Of a DNA stretch of 64,000 nucleotides, positions 54,276-63,870 are shown one piece after another. A program made the translations under genes and the position numbers. How positions within the stretch are numbered: position 1 is the stretch's first letter; the number at the start of each line of letters is the position of its first letter. Below the pieces are notes generated by a model, which was not told where the DNA came from, ran no database searches, and was given only the letters and a program-made list of their open reading frames with translations. This DNA is from Ignavibacteriota bacterium. Its GTDB lineage: Bacteria; Bacteroidota; Ignavibacteria; Kapaibacteriales; UBA2268. The stretch lies in NCBI GenBank assembly GCA_019637995.1, contig JAHBUQ010000005.1:83726-147725 (forward strand), in the 5' to 3' direction.

Positions 54276-54932
54276 ATGCTAAAAAATATTTTTAGATTAA
54301 TCATAGGAAAAAGTAACCCGGAGTTTGAGATGCTTGGTGAGAATAAATTTGAATGGCTTATTGTCGGACTCGGAAATCCCGGTCCACGTTATGAGAAAAC
54401 CCGTCATAACATTGGTTGGATGGTTCTTGATTTTATAGCTGAAAAATTTGCTTGCGAATTCAAGCACAGCATGTATATTAATTCCTTTACTTTGAATATA
54501 CACGAACATCATCTTGCATTTGTTAAGCCAAATATTTTCATGAATAACTCAGGTGAGCCTGTAAAAAGACTTGCTGATCGTTATCAAATCCCGACTGAGC
54601 GTGTATTAGTTATCAGTGATGAGTTGAATTTTCCGCTTGGTAAGTTACATCTTAGATCAGGTGGCTCTGATGGAGGTCATAATGGAGTTGCATCTGTAAT
54701 TGATAAACTGGAGACTACTAACTTTTTGAGATTAAGGTGCGGCATAGGTAATGAATTTGAAACCGGTGACATGATTGATTATGTTTTGGGCGAATTCACA
54801 CCTGAACAGCAAAACGACTTGGAAAAAATGATTAAAAATGCTGCAGAATGTGTTGAATACTTGATTGATTACGGTCCCTCGAAAGCAATGCAGGCAGTTA
54901 ATTCCGGTGCTTTATTTGAGAATCGAATCTAA
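54276..54932 (+). CDS. pth: peptidyl-tRNA hydrolase
   Basis: Pth frees tRNA from prematurely released peptidyl-tRNAs. The 218-residue protein has WLIVGLGNPGPRYEKTRHN with the catalytic His, VKPNIFMNNSGEPV with the substrate Asn, and GGSDGGHNGVASVI. An N-terminal extension of about 24 residues precedes the domain; ATG 54276 has AAGG nine bases upstream, while ATG 54330 would give the standard length. It converges on the vWA membrane protein gene with seven bases between stops. Confidence 0.93.
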   Translation: MLKNIFRLIIGKSNPEFEMLGENKFEWLIVGLGNPGPRYEKTRHNIGWMVLDFIAEKFACEFKHSMYINSFTLNIHEHHLAFVKPNIFMNNSGEPVKRLADRYQIPTERVLVISDELNFPLGKLHLRSGGSDGGHNGVASVIDKLETTNFLRLRCGIGNEFETGDMIDYVLGEFTPEQQNDLEKMIKNAAECVEYLIDYGPSKAMQAVNSGALFENRI

Positions 54933-54939
54933 CAATCTA

Positions 54940-57117
54940 TTATAGCATACCGCTTCGCTTTCGTATTGTCCATTCGACTGCAAACAAGAAAATCGCTATT
55001 ACCAAAAGCCATGGATAGCTCCATAGTGCAAAATCATTTCTTTTAGTAAGAGGTTTTTCTTTGAAATTTTTAAGTGATTTAATGTCACTAATCAGTTTTT
55101 CAGTATTTTCGTTATAATATAGTTTACCGCCTGTGATTTCGGAAATTGCTCTTAATAAATTCACGTCAGATTTGAGATTTCTATATTCAATTTCAGTTTC
55201 GCCAATTGAGAACCTGCCATTATCAGAGCCTAATTTGTTTGATGAACGATTTACAACTGCATCAAAACTGAACTCTCCTGCTGACAATCCCTCGAGATTA
55301 GCGATATATCTGCCATTGCCAATAGAAATCATAGTCAAATCCCGTGTTTCTTCTACACCTGTGATTTTCAAGCTTATTTCGGCATTATCAACCGGTAAGT
55401 ATGATGCATCATAAACCTGACCTTTAAACTCAACTTTTTCACCTTTAGTATAATTTTTCTTTGTTGTTGTTATGGCTACTCTTTTACTCAGTTCGCTGAC
55501 TGAAAGCCATCTTATTGAATTTTCAATTAACTTGGTGAATCCGTCAAACTGGTCTGTCCTTCCTTTTGAGACTTCAGCCGCATAGCCGAGAAGTTTCCAG
55601 CGGAAAAGACTATAGCCAATAATAGCGACAGATTTCCTGGAGTTGACATTGCGTGTAATAATGAATGGTTCATTAAGTGGCACATTATTCACTTTAAAAG
55701 TAGCTATAATCTCACTCTCGGGCTTAGGTCTGACAAAAGTTTCTGTGCGAAGAACAGGCGGCAGATTTCTCCATTTTGAAATATCATCATCAGTACCTTC
55801 GACTCTCATTATTGGGCTGGTTATTGCTTTTGCTGTGAAATCAGCAGTTATACCAAATTCTACGGGGCGTGATGATGCGGTATTGAAGGGGAGATTATCT
55901 TCAAGTTTCTTCAGCTTATTGAAATCAGTATTTAATGATGTTATGAGAAATATTGGCTTACCATTCGAAAGTTCTTTTGATATTCTGTCTAAAATATTGT
56001 CTGGAGTTGAGCTTACAGGAAAACCTATTAAAATAAAAAGTTCGGTATCGGCAATATCTGTTTCAGATGGTGTTTTGAAAAATGAAGAGCCCGAACTTTG
56101 GACGAACTCACTTATTTCAATACCCGGAAGAGTCATCAAATATTGCTTTATGAAGGACAAATCAGGACTTGGAGCTCCAGCAAAGAGTGAAACTTTACGC
56201 TTGTTTTTTAGAACTTTTACATATTCACTAAGAGAATTATTTTTCTCGGTAATTTCTCCATCTTTAGCATCAATTCTAACTGAAATTTTTCTGTTTCCTG
56301 CTTCTTTAGGTATATATGTATGATAAATAGTACTTTCAAATAACTCATCACCGCTCAAAATTTCACGGGAATCAAGTAATTGATTATTATCAAAAATTGA
56401 TAATTTTAAAATTTCATCTTGAAAGCCAACGGATTTGATGTTGATATTAACAGGAACAGGATTATCAATATATGCAATATCATTCAGAATTATGGTTTGT
56501 ATTGAAATATCTTTCGGTTCAGTTGTATCTCCAATACATATTGTAAAAACCGGCAAACCCAACTCTTCTGATATGTAAAGCGGATTGCTGCCACTATTGA
56601 AAGAACCATCGGTAAAAAGAGCTACAGCTCTGATATTATCATCACTTTTTTTATTGAAAATGCTACGAATAGCATCAGATATATTTGTACTGTTTTCATT
56701 AAATCCAAGAGAGTCGAGCTTAAATACATCAATATTTCTATAATTGTCGCCAAATAATGTAAAATTTGCTTCATCTTCGGAGAGTTTGTCAATTTTGCTG
56801 TTTGAGATTGATTTTAGATATTTTTCCTTCCTGTCGCCTGCTGCATCTTCCAAAGACATTGAAATTGAATTATCCAAAAGTACTGCCACTTTAGGCAGTA
56901 TTACAGAACTCTTTAAACCTGTAAATACAGGTTCGAATAATGAAAAAATCAGTAATACGAGGGCAACCGACCTAAGACCTGCAAGCAAAGTTTTTTTGCC
57001 TCTGCTTACATCAGGATTTGTTCTGATATAGATAAATATAGTAAATAATAATGCTGCCAACATCAATAAAATCAATATTAACCAGCTGCCTGAGATTCCT
57101 AAATTATATGTATTCAT
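54940..57117 (-). CDS. membrane vWA-domain protein (BatA/DUF-type envelope protein)
   Basis: The 725-residue protein has two N-terminal helices (about 10-30 and 47-65), a vWA domain with LLDNSISMSLED as its metal-site motif and LFTDGSFNSGSNPLY downstream, several Ig-like strand blocks, a class-I-amidotransferase-like segment near 330-450, and one C-terminal helix (WSYPWLLVIAIFLFAVEWTI) ahead of a basic end. This layout is common in Bacteroidota aerotolerance-operon-like or gliding-associated membrane proteins, whose function is unknown. It stands alone, so no partner genes help. Confidence 0.65.
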   Translation of the reverse strand: MNTYNLGISGSWLILILLMLAALLFTIFIYIRTNPDVSRGKKTLLAGLRSVALVLLIFSLFEPVFTGLKSSVILPKVAVLLDNSISMSLEDAAGDRKEKYLKSISNSKIDKLSEDEANFTLFGDNYRNIDVFKLDSLGFNENSTNISDAIRSIFNKKSDDNIRAVALFTDGSFNSGSNPLYISEELGLPVFTICIGDTTEPKDISIQTIILNDIAYIDNPVPVNINIKSVGFQDEILKLSIFDNNQLLDSREILSGDELFESTIYHTYIPKEAGNRKISVRIDAKDGEITEKNNSLSEYVKVLKNKRKVSLFAGAPSPDLSFIKQYLMTLPGIEISEFVQSSGSSFFKTPSETDIADTELFILIGFPVSSTPDNILDRISKELSNGKPIFLITSLNTDFNKLKKLEDNLPFNTASSRPVEFGITADFTAKAITSPIMRVEGTDDDISKWRNLPPVLRTETFVRPKPESEIIATFKVNNVPLNEPFIITRNVNSRKSVAIIGYSLFRWKLLGYAAEVSKGRTDQFDGFTKLIENSIRWLSVSELSKRVAITTTKKNYTKGEKVEFKGQVYDASYLPVDNAEISLKITGVEETRDLTMISIGNGRYIANLEGLSAGEFSFDAVVNRSSNKLGSDNGRFSIGETEIEYRNLKSDVNLLRAISEITGGKLYYNENTEKLISDIKSLKNFKEKPLTKRNDFALWSYPWLLVIAIFLFAVEWTIRKRSGML

Positions 57118-57341
57118 TTAAATATTTGAATGATTTTCTAATTATTGAGTTTAAATTAATTTAAACTTATATCAATTGACATTTCAAATGTCCGAATTTA
57201 AATAACGTTTATTTTATCAAAAGATTTTTGAAAAATGAGAGCAATTTATTTATTTGTTTAGTTTTTCAATTTATTTACAAGTATATTGGTATTGTTTCGT
57301 TTTTTAAGTTGATGTAATCATTTTTTTTAAAGAGGATATTA

Positions 57342-59846
57342 ATGCCAAATAAAGATAATAAATCAGATTCGATATTTTTTACTGATAGTCAAAATCCTGA
57401 AACATATTCTTTAAAAAACCAAATAGCAGAACATTTGGAATTTCGTTTAGTTAAAGATAGAGTAACAGCAACTTTAGAGGACATTTACAAAGCAGTTTCT
57501 CTATCAGTCAGAGACAGAATGATACGCAACTGGCTCAGGACACAGAATCAGTATTATCGAAGTGATGTAAAAAGGGTTTACTATCTTTCGATGGAATTTC
57601 TAATGGGCAGACTTCTTGGCAATGCCCTCACAAATTTGGGATTTTATGAAGAATGTCACGATTTAGTTCAGGAAATGGGGTATGATCTTGAAGCAATCAT
57701 AGATGTAGAGCATGATATGGGTCTCGGTAATGGTGGCTTGGGAAGATTAGCTGCTTGCTTTCTTGACTCGATGGCTACACTTGAACTTCCTGCTTTTGGA
57801 TACGGGATCAGATATGAATACGGCATATTTGAGCAGGATATTATCAAAGGTTATCAGGTGGAAAGACCTGATAACTGGCTCCACTACGGCAGTCCATGGG
57901 AAATAATCAGACCTGAATATACTTACAAAATACAATTTCACGGCAGAATTGAATCTTACACTGACAACTCAGGCAAAACAGTTTACAAATGGGTTGGAAC
58001 AAAAGATGTAATGGCTGTTGCTTATGATGTTCCTGTACCGGGATACAATAACCACACTTGCAATAATTTAAGACTTTGGGAAGCAAAAGCAACCCATGAT
58101 TTTGATTTTTCATCTTTCAACGAAGGTGATTACATCAAAGCTGTAGAAAATAAATACGAAACTGAAAATATATCCAAAGTACTATATCCAAATGATAATA
58201 CAGTTGCCGGTAAGGAACTGAGACTCAAACAGCAGTATTTCTTTGTGTCTGCATCGCTTCAGGATATTATCCGGAGATATAAAGTAAATCACAGCAACTT
58301 TTCATATTTTGCCGATAAAAATACACTTCAGCTTAATGATACACATCCGGCTATTGCTATTCCCGAACTTATGCGAATACTTATTGATCAGGAAGGACTG
58401 CAGTGGGATGAAGCCTGGGCAGTTACTACAAATACATTTGCATATACTAATCACACTGTACTCAGTGAGGCATTAGAAAGATGGTCAGTCGAGTTGTTTG
58501 GAAGACTTCTACCCCGTCATCTCCAGATTGTTTTTGAGATTAACGCCAGATTTCTTTCGAAAATCAGAATGCAATATCATAATGATGTTGAAAGAATCAA
58601 ACGAATGTCAATAATTGAGGAAGGTGATGATAAGAAAATCCGCATGGCACACTTAGCCATTGTTGGCAGTTTCTCTGTCAATGGTGTTGCGGCTCTGCAT
58701 ACAGAGATTATCAAGGCAAAAGTTTTCCCGGATTTTTACAATTGGCAGCCCTATAAATTTAACAGTAAAACAAACGGTATAACTCAGCGGCGATGGCTTA
58801 AGAAAGCAAATCCATTTTTATCTCAGGTTATTACCGAAAAAATAGGTGACGGCTGGATTACTGATTTGTACAAACTTCGGGATTTAGAAAAATACTCAAG
58901 TGACAATGATTTTCTTGAACTTATCAACGAAGCAAAATGGACTAACAAAAAGAAATTAATTTCGTATATTGAAAATAATTATAATATTAAAATTAATCCA
59001 AAATCAATATTCGATACTCAAATCAAGAGAATCCACGAATACAAACGCCAGCTTTTGAATGTAATTCATATTGTTGCATTATACAACAGAATCAAAGAAA
59101 ATCCTAACGCTGATTTTGTCCCCCGGACAATGATTTTCGGGGGTAAATCTGCTCCCGGCTACCATACAGCTAAAATGATTATTAAATTGATACACTCAAT
59201 CGCGGATATAATCAATAATGATCCTGATGTCGGAGATAAACTGAAAGTTGTATTCCTCAAAAATTACTCTGTTACATTAGCTGAATTAATTATACCTGCA
59301 TCGGACTTATCCGAGCAGATTTCTACTGCCGGATATGAAGCATCAGGAACGGGTAATATGAAGTTCCAGCTTAATGGAGCCCTGACTATCGGTACTCTGG
59401 ATGGCGCTAATATCGAAATGATGGAAGAAATGGGCAGGGAAAATATGTATATTTTTGGTCTTAATTCCGATGAGGTAGCAGAAATTCATAGAAATGGTTA
59501 TAATCCTTATTATTATTATGAAACAAACCACGAACTAAAATCGGCTATTGATTTAATTAAATCAAATTATTTTAATGATTTAGAGCCCGGTATATTTGAT
59601 GATTTGATGAATTCACTTCTATATCATGGTGATAAATATTGCCTTTTGGCGGATTTTGAATCATACTCAATTGCACAAAATTTCGCGGCAGAAGAATTCA
59701 ATAATCAAAATTTATGGGCTCAAAAATCTCTGCTCAATATTGCAAGAGTAGGCAAATTCTCAAGTGACAGAACTATTAAGCAATATGCCGATGAAATCTG
59801 GAAAATTTCAAGTCACCCAATAATATCTACAAATGGAAAAGCGTGA
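57342..59846 (+). CDS. glgP: glycogen/maltodextrin phosphorylase
   Basis: The 834-residue enzyme cleaves alpha-1,4-glucans with phosphate to give glucose-1-phosphate. MEFLMGRLLGNALTNLG, GNGGLGRLAACFLDSMATL, the DTHPAIAIPELMRIL segment and the pyridoxal-phosphate site EASGTGNMKFQLNGALTIGT are all typical. AGAGGAT lies about seven bases before ATG. Its last 14 bases overlap the LD-carboxypeptidase start, so the two genes form an operon. Confidence 0.95.
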   Translation: MPNKDNKSDSIFFTDSQNPETYSLKNQIAEHLEFRLVKDRVTATLEDIYKAVSLSVRDRMIRNWLRTQNQYYRSDVKRVYYLSMEFLMGRLLGNALTNLGFYEECHDLVQEMGYDLEAIIDVEHDMGLGNGGLGRLAACFLDSMATLELPAFGYGIRYEYGIFEQDIIKGYQVERPDNWLHYGSPWEIIRPEYTYKIQFHGRIESYTDNSGKTVYKWVGTKDVMAVAYDVPVPGYNNHTCNNLRLWEAKATHDFDFSSFNEGDYIKAVENKYETENISKVLYPNDNTVAGKELRLKQQYFFVSASLQDIIRRYKVNHSNFSYFADKNTLQLNDTHPAIAIPELMRILIDQEGLQWDEAWAVTTNTFAYTNHTVLSEALERWSVELFGRLLPRHLQIVFEINARFLSKIRMQYHNDVERIKRMSIIEEGDDKKIRMAHLAIVGSFSVNGVAALHTEIIKAKVFPDFYNWQPYKFNSKTNGITQRRWLKKANPFLSQVITEKIGDGWITDLYKLRDLEKYSSDNDFLELINEAKWTNKKKLISYIENNYNIKINPKSIFDTQIKRIHEYKRQLLNVIHIVALYNRIKENPNADFVPRTMIFGGKSAPGYHTAKMIIKLIHSIADIINNDPDVGDKLKVVFLKNYSVTLAELIIPASDLSEQISTAGYEASGTGNMKFQLNGALTIGTLDGANIEMMEEMGRENMYIFGLNSDEVAEIHRNGYNPYYYYETNHELKSAIDLIKSNYFNDLEPGIFDDLMNSLLYHGDKYCLLADFESYSIAQNFAAEEFNNQNLWAQKSLLNIARVGKFSSDRTIKQYADEIWKISSHPIISTNGKA

Positions 59847-60891
59847 TTTTTTAAAAATTAGTGCGCTGGCTTCTACCGGAATCTTTATGGGTTCCGGTAT
59901 TAGCTATTCGCAAAATAAAATATCAAAAAATCCTGAAATTAAAAAAATTAAGCCTAAAGCACTTAAAGCAGGCGATAAAGTAAGAATTGTCTCGCCAGGA
60001 ACAGCAGTAAGTGACCCTGATGACATACAAAAAGCTACAGAAATTGTATTAGGACTTGGATTAGAGCCAATCTTTTCCAACCATTTGATTTATGGTTCCG
60101 GTTACAAAACAAGAACAATTCCTGAACGGGTTAATGATATTCATGAAGCTTTTTTGGATAAATCTGCATCAGCCGTATTTTGTATCAGAGGTGGATACGG
60201 CTCTGCCCAGCTTGTGGATTCAATTTATTACGATATAATTCGAAATAATCCGAAAGTTTTTTGCGGATACAGCGATATAACAGCACTTCATTCAGCTATA
60301 GGCAAGAAAACAGGTCTTGTTACATTTCACTCGCCTGTTTTGCTATCGCCATTCACACCTTATACTCAAGATATTTTCACTCGTATGCTATTTACACCTG
60401 ACAATTTCGGTGAACTTAGAAATCCTACCGGAAAATACGGCTTAAGGGCTAGTTATCCGATAAGAACGATTATTTCAGGTATTGCTCAGGGTGAAATAAC
60501 AGGTGGTAATTTGTCGCTTATAAGCTCGCTTGTTGGTACAGATTATGCTATAAATTCAAAAGGTAAAATTCTAGTTCTTGAAGATGTCGGAGAACCTCCT
60601 TACAGGATTGACAGAATGATGAACCAGTTGCGTTTGAACGGGTTGCTCGAAGATGCTGAAGGAATAATTTTTGGAAAATGCAGTGATTGTGTTGCCGGAA
60701 CCCACCAATCAACATGGGATTACAGTCTTGGTGAAGTTTTGGATTTCTATCTGAAGCCACTAAATAAACCTGCTTTCTATGGATTGATGTTTGGACATAC
60801 TTCTGAGCAGGCAACAATTCCTCTCGGTTGCAAGGCTCTTATGGATTCATCCTCAGGTACTCTGGATATTGTTGAGAATTGCGTAGAGTAG
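59833..60891 (+). CDS. LD-carboxypeptidase (S66 family), probably exported
   Basis: The 352-residue protein has a leader MEKRDFLKISALASTGIFMG that resembles a Tat signal with Lys-Arg in place of Arg-Arg. The S66 domain shows VRIVSPGTAV, FCIRGGYGSAQL, GYSDITALHSAIG with the nucleophile Ser, LEDVGEPPYRIDRM with the Glu and FGHTSEQATIPLG with the His. The family trims peptide stems of peptidoglycan between L- and D-residues. Linkage to glycogen phosphorylase, with a 14-base overlap, has no obvious metabolic reason. Confidence 0.9.
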   Translation: MEKRDFLKISALASTGIFMGSGISYSQNKISKNPEIKKIKPKALKAGDKVRIVSPGTAVSDPDDIQKATEIVLGLGLEPIFSNHLIYGSGYKTRTIPERVNDIHEAFLDKSASAVFCIRGGYGSAQLVDSIYYDIIRNNPKVFCGYSDITALHSAIGKKTGLVTFHSPVLLSPFTPYTQDIFTRMLFTPDNFGELRNPTGKYGLRASYPIRTIISGIAQGEITGGNLSLISSLVGTDYAINSKGKILVLEDVGEPPYRIDRMMNQLRLNGLLEDAEGIIFGKCSDCVAGTHQSTWDYSLGEVLDFYLKPLNKPAFYGLMFGHTSEQATIPLGCKALMDSSSGTLDIVENCVE

Positions 60892-60893
60892 AA

Positions 60894-62216
60894 CTATATT
60901 TCTATATCCATTTTTTTTAGCCATTGTCTGATTTTGACAGCCTGAGGAGATTTCGAAGGTACGGATTCAAGGTATTTTTTGAAATCCTGAGATGCCAAAT
61001 CAATCTGATTATCTGATTTAAACGCCATACCTCGGTTGAGATATCCTTGATGATTATCAGGTTTGATTTCAATAGCAAGTGTAAAATCTTCAAGTGCTTT
61101 TTTGTATAGTTTGAGTCTCATAAAGGTATTACCTCTGCCGATATAAGCAGAAAACAGCTTTGGTTTTAGTGCAATTGCTCTATTAAAAAGCTTTATAGCT
61201 TCTCTGAATTGCTCGAGTGCAATATGGCAATTAGCTTTGCTGATATAAGCAGAAGCGAGTCCGGGAGAAAGCTGAAGAGCAAAGTCAAAATCATGCATCG
61301 CCTCCATATATCTTTTTTGAACAAGGTAAGTATTTCCGCGATTGTAGTATATATTGGGAGAACTTGGATTTAGTTTCAAGGCTTGAGCATAGTCATCAGA
61401 GGCTTCCTGATATTTCCTTACAGTAAAATATGTTATACCCCGATTATTATATGCATCTGCAAAATTTGGATTTATTCTTATGGATTCATTGAAATCTTTT
61501 ATAGCATTGGCATACTCCTTCATTTTTAAAAATGCCAGTCCGCGATAATTATGACCCAGATATGACTCATTATTTGCATTTATTGCCTTTGTGAAATCCC
61601 GCATTGCTTCCACAATTTTGTCGGTATGACTGTGGGCAAGACCTCGGGAAATATATACCTTCTCCTGATCCGGCTCTATTTTGATTGCTTCGTTATAGTC
61701 TGCAATTGCTTTGTCATACTCAGTTTTTTCGAAGTATAAATTTCCTCGTGAGACATAAGCTAAATTCAATCCCGGGTTTAATTTAATTGCTTTACTGAAG
61801 TCTTCGACAGCCTCTTTATAATCCCTGACACGAAGTCTGCAAAGTCCTCTTTTGTATAATGCAAAAGAAAATGATGGATTCAAATCCAGTGCTTTGTTGA
61901 AATCTTCAAATGCTGTTTTTACATCATTCAAAGATAAATATGCACTGCCTCGTTTAAAATATGCAAATGCAAATGTTGGATTTAGAGATATTGAGCTGGA
62001 TAAATCTGCTATCGCTGAATCATAAACGCCAATATTGTTGTATGTATTGCCTCGTTTAAAATATGCAAATGATAATCTGGGATTAATACCAATAGCTCTT
62101 GTAAAGCAATCTAATGCCTTATCAAACTCTTTTGACTTGACAAAATCATCCCCACGCTCAAGCCAGGTCTCAGCGTCCTTAATATTCTCCATCATTTTAT
62201 CATTGCCGGCAGACAT
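60894..62216 (-). CDS. tetratricopeptide repeat protein
   Basis: The 440-residue protein is made of about twelve 34-residue TPR units, for instance AYFKRGNTYNNIGVYDSAIA and AYNNRGITYFTVRKYQEASD, ending with a polar tail (LESVPSKSPQAVKIRQWLKK). No signal peptide or membrane helix is seen, so it is probably cytoplasmic. TPR arrays hold partner proteins; no partner is evident. It ends two bases after the LD-carboxypeptidase stop on the other strand. Confidence 0.9.
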   Translation of the reverse strand: MSAGNDKMMENIKDAETWLERGDDFVKSKEFDKALDCFTRAIGINPRLSFAYFKRGNTYNNIGVYDSAIADLSSSISLNPTFAFAYFKRGSAYLSLNDVKTAFEDFNKALDLNPSFSFALYKRGLCRLRVRDYKEAVEDFSKAIKLNPGLNLAYVSRGNLYFEKTEYDKAIADYNEAIKIEPDQEKVYISRGLAHSHTDKIVEAMRDFTKAINANNESYLGHNYRGLAFLKMKEYANAIKDFNESIRINPNFADAYNNRGITYFTVRKYQEASDDYAQALKLNPSSPNIYYNRGNTYLVQKRYMEAMHDFDFALQLSPGLASAYISKANCHIALEQFREAIKLFNRAIALKPKLFSAYIGRGNTFMRLKLYKKALEDFTLAIEIKPDNHQGYLNRGMAFKSDNQIDLASQDFKKYLESVPSKSPQAVKIRQWLKKMDIEI

Positions 62217-62518
62217 TACATAATATCCTTATGTATATAAATTTTAAAAATATTATATAGCAATTTTTGAACCAATATTTCTATTATATCTTCATTGTTA
62301 CCAATTTTGTAAATTGTTTAAACCCAAGTAAAATTGAAAAATTACTCAATAATTACTTTGATATTACTAAATTTCTTGCTTTAATCATCAAAATGTCTTA
62401 CTTTTAAAGGTCTTTGAAGTATGTTTTCTATATTTCTTTTAGAAATTTTCCAAGATGCTAAGTTTCCGAATGGGACTGAAAGGGCTGTGCTGTACTTTAA
62501 TCAGTTCCTTAGTTGAAA
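62217..62518. other. intergenic region upstream of the TPR gene and the repeat cluster
   Basis: Nothing coding was found in these 302 bases, which are AT-rich except for a short mixed segment near 62455-62510. The promoter of the TPR gene should lie near its left end. Confidence 0.4.
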
Positions 62519-62735
62519 GTAGAAAGTTATAATTTTATAATGTAGAAAGTTATAATTTTATAATGTAGAAAGTTATAATGTCGAATGTTATAAAGTTATA
62601 GAGTTGAAAGTAGAAAGTTATAATGTCGAATGTTATAAAGTTATAGAGTTGAAAGTAGAAAGTTATAATGTTGAATGTTATAAAGTTATAGAGTTGAAAG
62701 TAGAAAGTTCTAAAGTAGAAAGTTATTGAGTTCAG
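62519..62735. repeat. AT-rich tandem repeat array (23-bp and 45-bp units)
   Basis: A 23-base unit beginning GTAGAAAGTTATAATTTTAT occurs twice (62519-62541, 62542-62564). A 45-base unit that shares its first 15 bases occurs three times (62565-62609, 62610-62654, 62655-62699) with one T/C change in the third copy. A partial copy starts at 62700. All units are built from seven- to eight-base words of the type GTTATAAA/GTTGAAA. Confidence 0.85.
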
Positions 62736-62750
62736 GAATGAAAGCCAAAT

Positions 62751-62795
62751 CCCTCTGTCACTTCGTGACGTCTCCCATTAATAAATGAGAAAGAA
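62751..62795. repeat. small extragenic palindromic element
   Basis: CCCTCTGTCACTTCGTGAC at 62751-62769 contains the perfect hairpin GTCAC-TTC-GTGAC, followed by a CTCCCATT / AATGAGA imperfect inverted repeat. It is less AT-rich than its surroundings and looks like a dispersed extragenic repeat. Confidence 0.4.
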
Positions 62796-62847
62796 CAACT
62801 CAGAATGAGTTGAATATTTACAAGGAAAAAAATTAAACTCAATTTAT

Positions 62848-63141
62848 ATGAAATTAAAGCCAAATATTGAACTTGAAAATGCTTTAAAGAGAGTATTTTG
62901 GGATTATAATATTGATGCCAAAGAGTTGGTTGATATATTTTATAGTAATAGTTCAAATTCAAGTATCAATCGGTTTATGATTCAAACAAAACTACTTAAT
63001 GGTTTAAGTTGGCATAATCTTGTAAGAATAGTAGGATTAAATGAAGCAATAAAAATGCTGGATGATAATGTTATTAAAACAATTTTTCCAATGACATATA
63101 GAAATTCAATTAAAAATGCAAAAAGAATACTATCAGAATAA
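62848..63141 (+). CDS. small partner protein of the AbiEii-type toxin, putative antitoxin
   Basis: The 97-residue protein has no known catalytic motif. It is helical in look, with FWDYNIDAKELVDIFYSNS at the start and LLNGLSWHNLVRIVGLNEAI in the middle, like the small proteins encoded just before AbiEii/AbiGii nucleotidyltransferases. Its last 26 bases overlap the toxin gene, which favours joint translation. Antitoxin function is inferred from position and size. Confidence 0.6.
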   Translation: MKLKPNIELENALKRVFWDYNIDAKELVDIFYSNSSNSSINRFMIQTKLLNGLSWHNLVRIVGLNEAIKMLDDNVIKTIFPMTYRNSIKNAKRILSE

Positions 63142-63802
63142 TCTTTATCCATTACAGGATAAGGTTATGGAATTAATGGGAGGGCTTTCAAACGAGTTTT
63201 ATCTGACCGGTGGCACGGCACTCAGTCGTTATTATCTCAATCACAGATATTCTGATGACCTGGATTTTTTTACAAATAGAGATGAAGATTTCAGACAAAA
63301 TTCTGATGCATTTATTAACCTGATTTTGAAGAATTTTAAAAATGTCAAAATTGAATTGGCAAGTACAGATTTTGTTAGATTTATAATTATTGAGCAAAAT
63401 ACAGAGCTAAAAATCGAATTGATTAATGACGTGGCTTACCATTATAATGGTTTACATCAATATAAATGCAAAGTGGATAATTGGCAGAACATTCTTTCCA
63501 ATAAAATTTCAGCAATTGCAAGAAATTCTTCAAAGGACTTTGCAGATATCTTATTTATATCAAAAAAATATAATTTCAATTGGATTGATATTTTTGAACA
63601 AGCAAAAGAAAAAGATACTTGGGTCAATGAGATAGAAATAGCTTGTTTAATTGATGAATTTCATACTAATAGATTAAAAGACATTAAATGGGTTGAAGAA
63701 AATTTAAATTTTAATGAGTTTGATATGTGCTTTAAAGTAATAGCTAAAGATATTTTGAAGGGTATTGACAACTCGCTGTTTATTAAGCACCCTATTAGTT
63801 GA
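63116..63802 (+). CDS. AbiEii/AbiGii-type nucleotidyltransferase toxin
   Basis: The 228-residue protein shows FYLTGGTALSRYYLNHRYSD followed by DLDFFT, the Gly-Gly-x-Ala and Asp-Leu-Asp active-site pattern of DUF1814/AbiEii nucleotidyltransferases. A second region IELINDVAYHY and later KISAIARNSSKDFADILFI (a Lys and Asp-Phe-x-Asp pattern) also match the family. Characterised members block growth by modifying tRNA and limit phage. The stop codon lies inside the right-hand AT-rich repeat, so the C-terminus ends where the repeat begins. ATG 63116 gives a 26-base overlap with the partner gene. Confidence 0.85.
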   Translation: MQKEYYQNNLYPLQDKVMELMGGLSNEFYLTGGTALSRYYLNHRYSDDLDFFTNRDEDFRQNSDAFINLILKNFKNVKIELASTDFVRFIIIEQNTELKIELINDVAYHYNGLHQYKCKVDNWQNILSNKISAIARNSSKDFADILFISKKYNFNWIDIFEQAKEKDTWVNEIEIACLIDEFHTNRLKDIKWVEENLNFNEFDMCFKVIAKDILKGIDNSLFIKHPIS

Positions 63803-63870
63803 ATGTTATAAAGTTATAAAGTTGAAAGTTATGAAGTTGAAAGTTATGAAGTTGAATGTTATAAAGTTAA
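63798..63870. repeat. right-hand AT-rich repeat cluster
   Basis: Repeated words GTTATAAAGTT, GTTGAAAGTTATGAA and GTTGAATGTTATAAAGTT are the same family as the array at 62519-62735, in the same orientation. The element begins within the toxin stop codon. Confidence 0.75.

Noticed and set aside
62519..62735. CRISPR array
   Set aside because: The units are contiguous with no spacers, are very AT-rich and of mixed length, and no cas gene is near.
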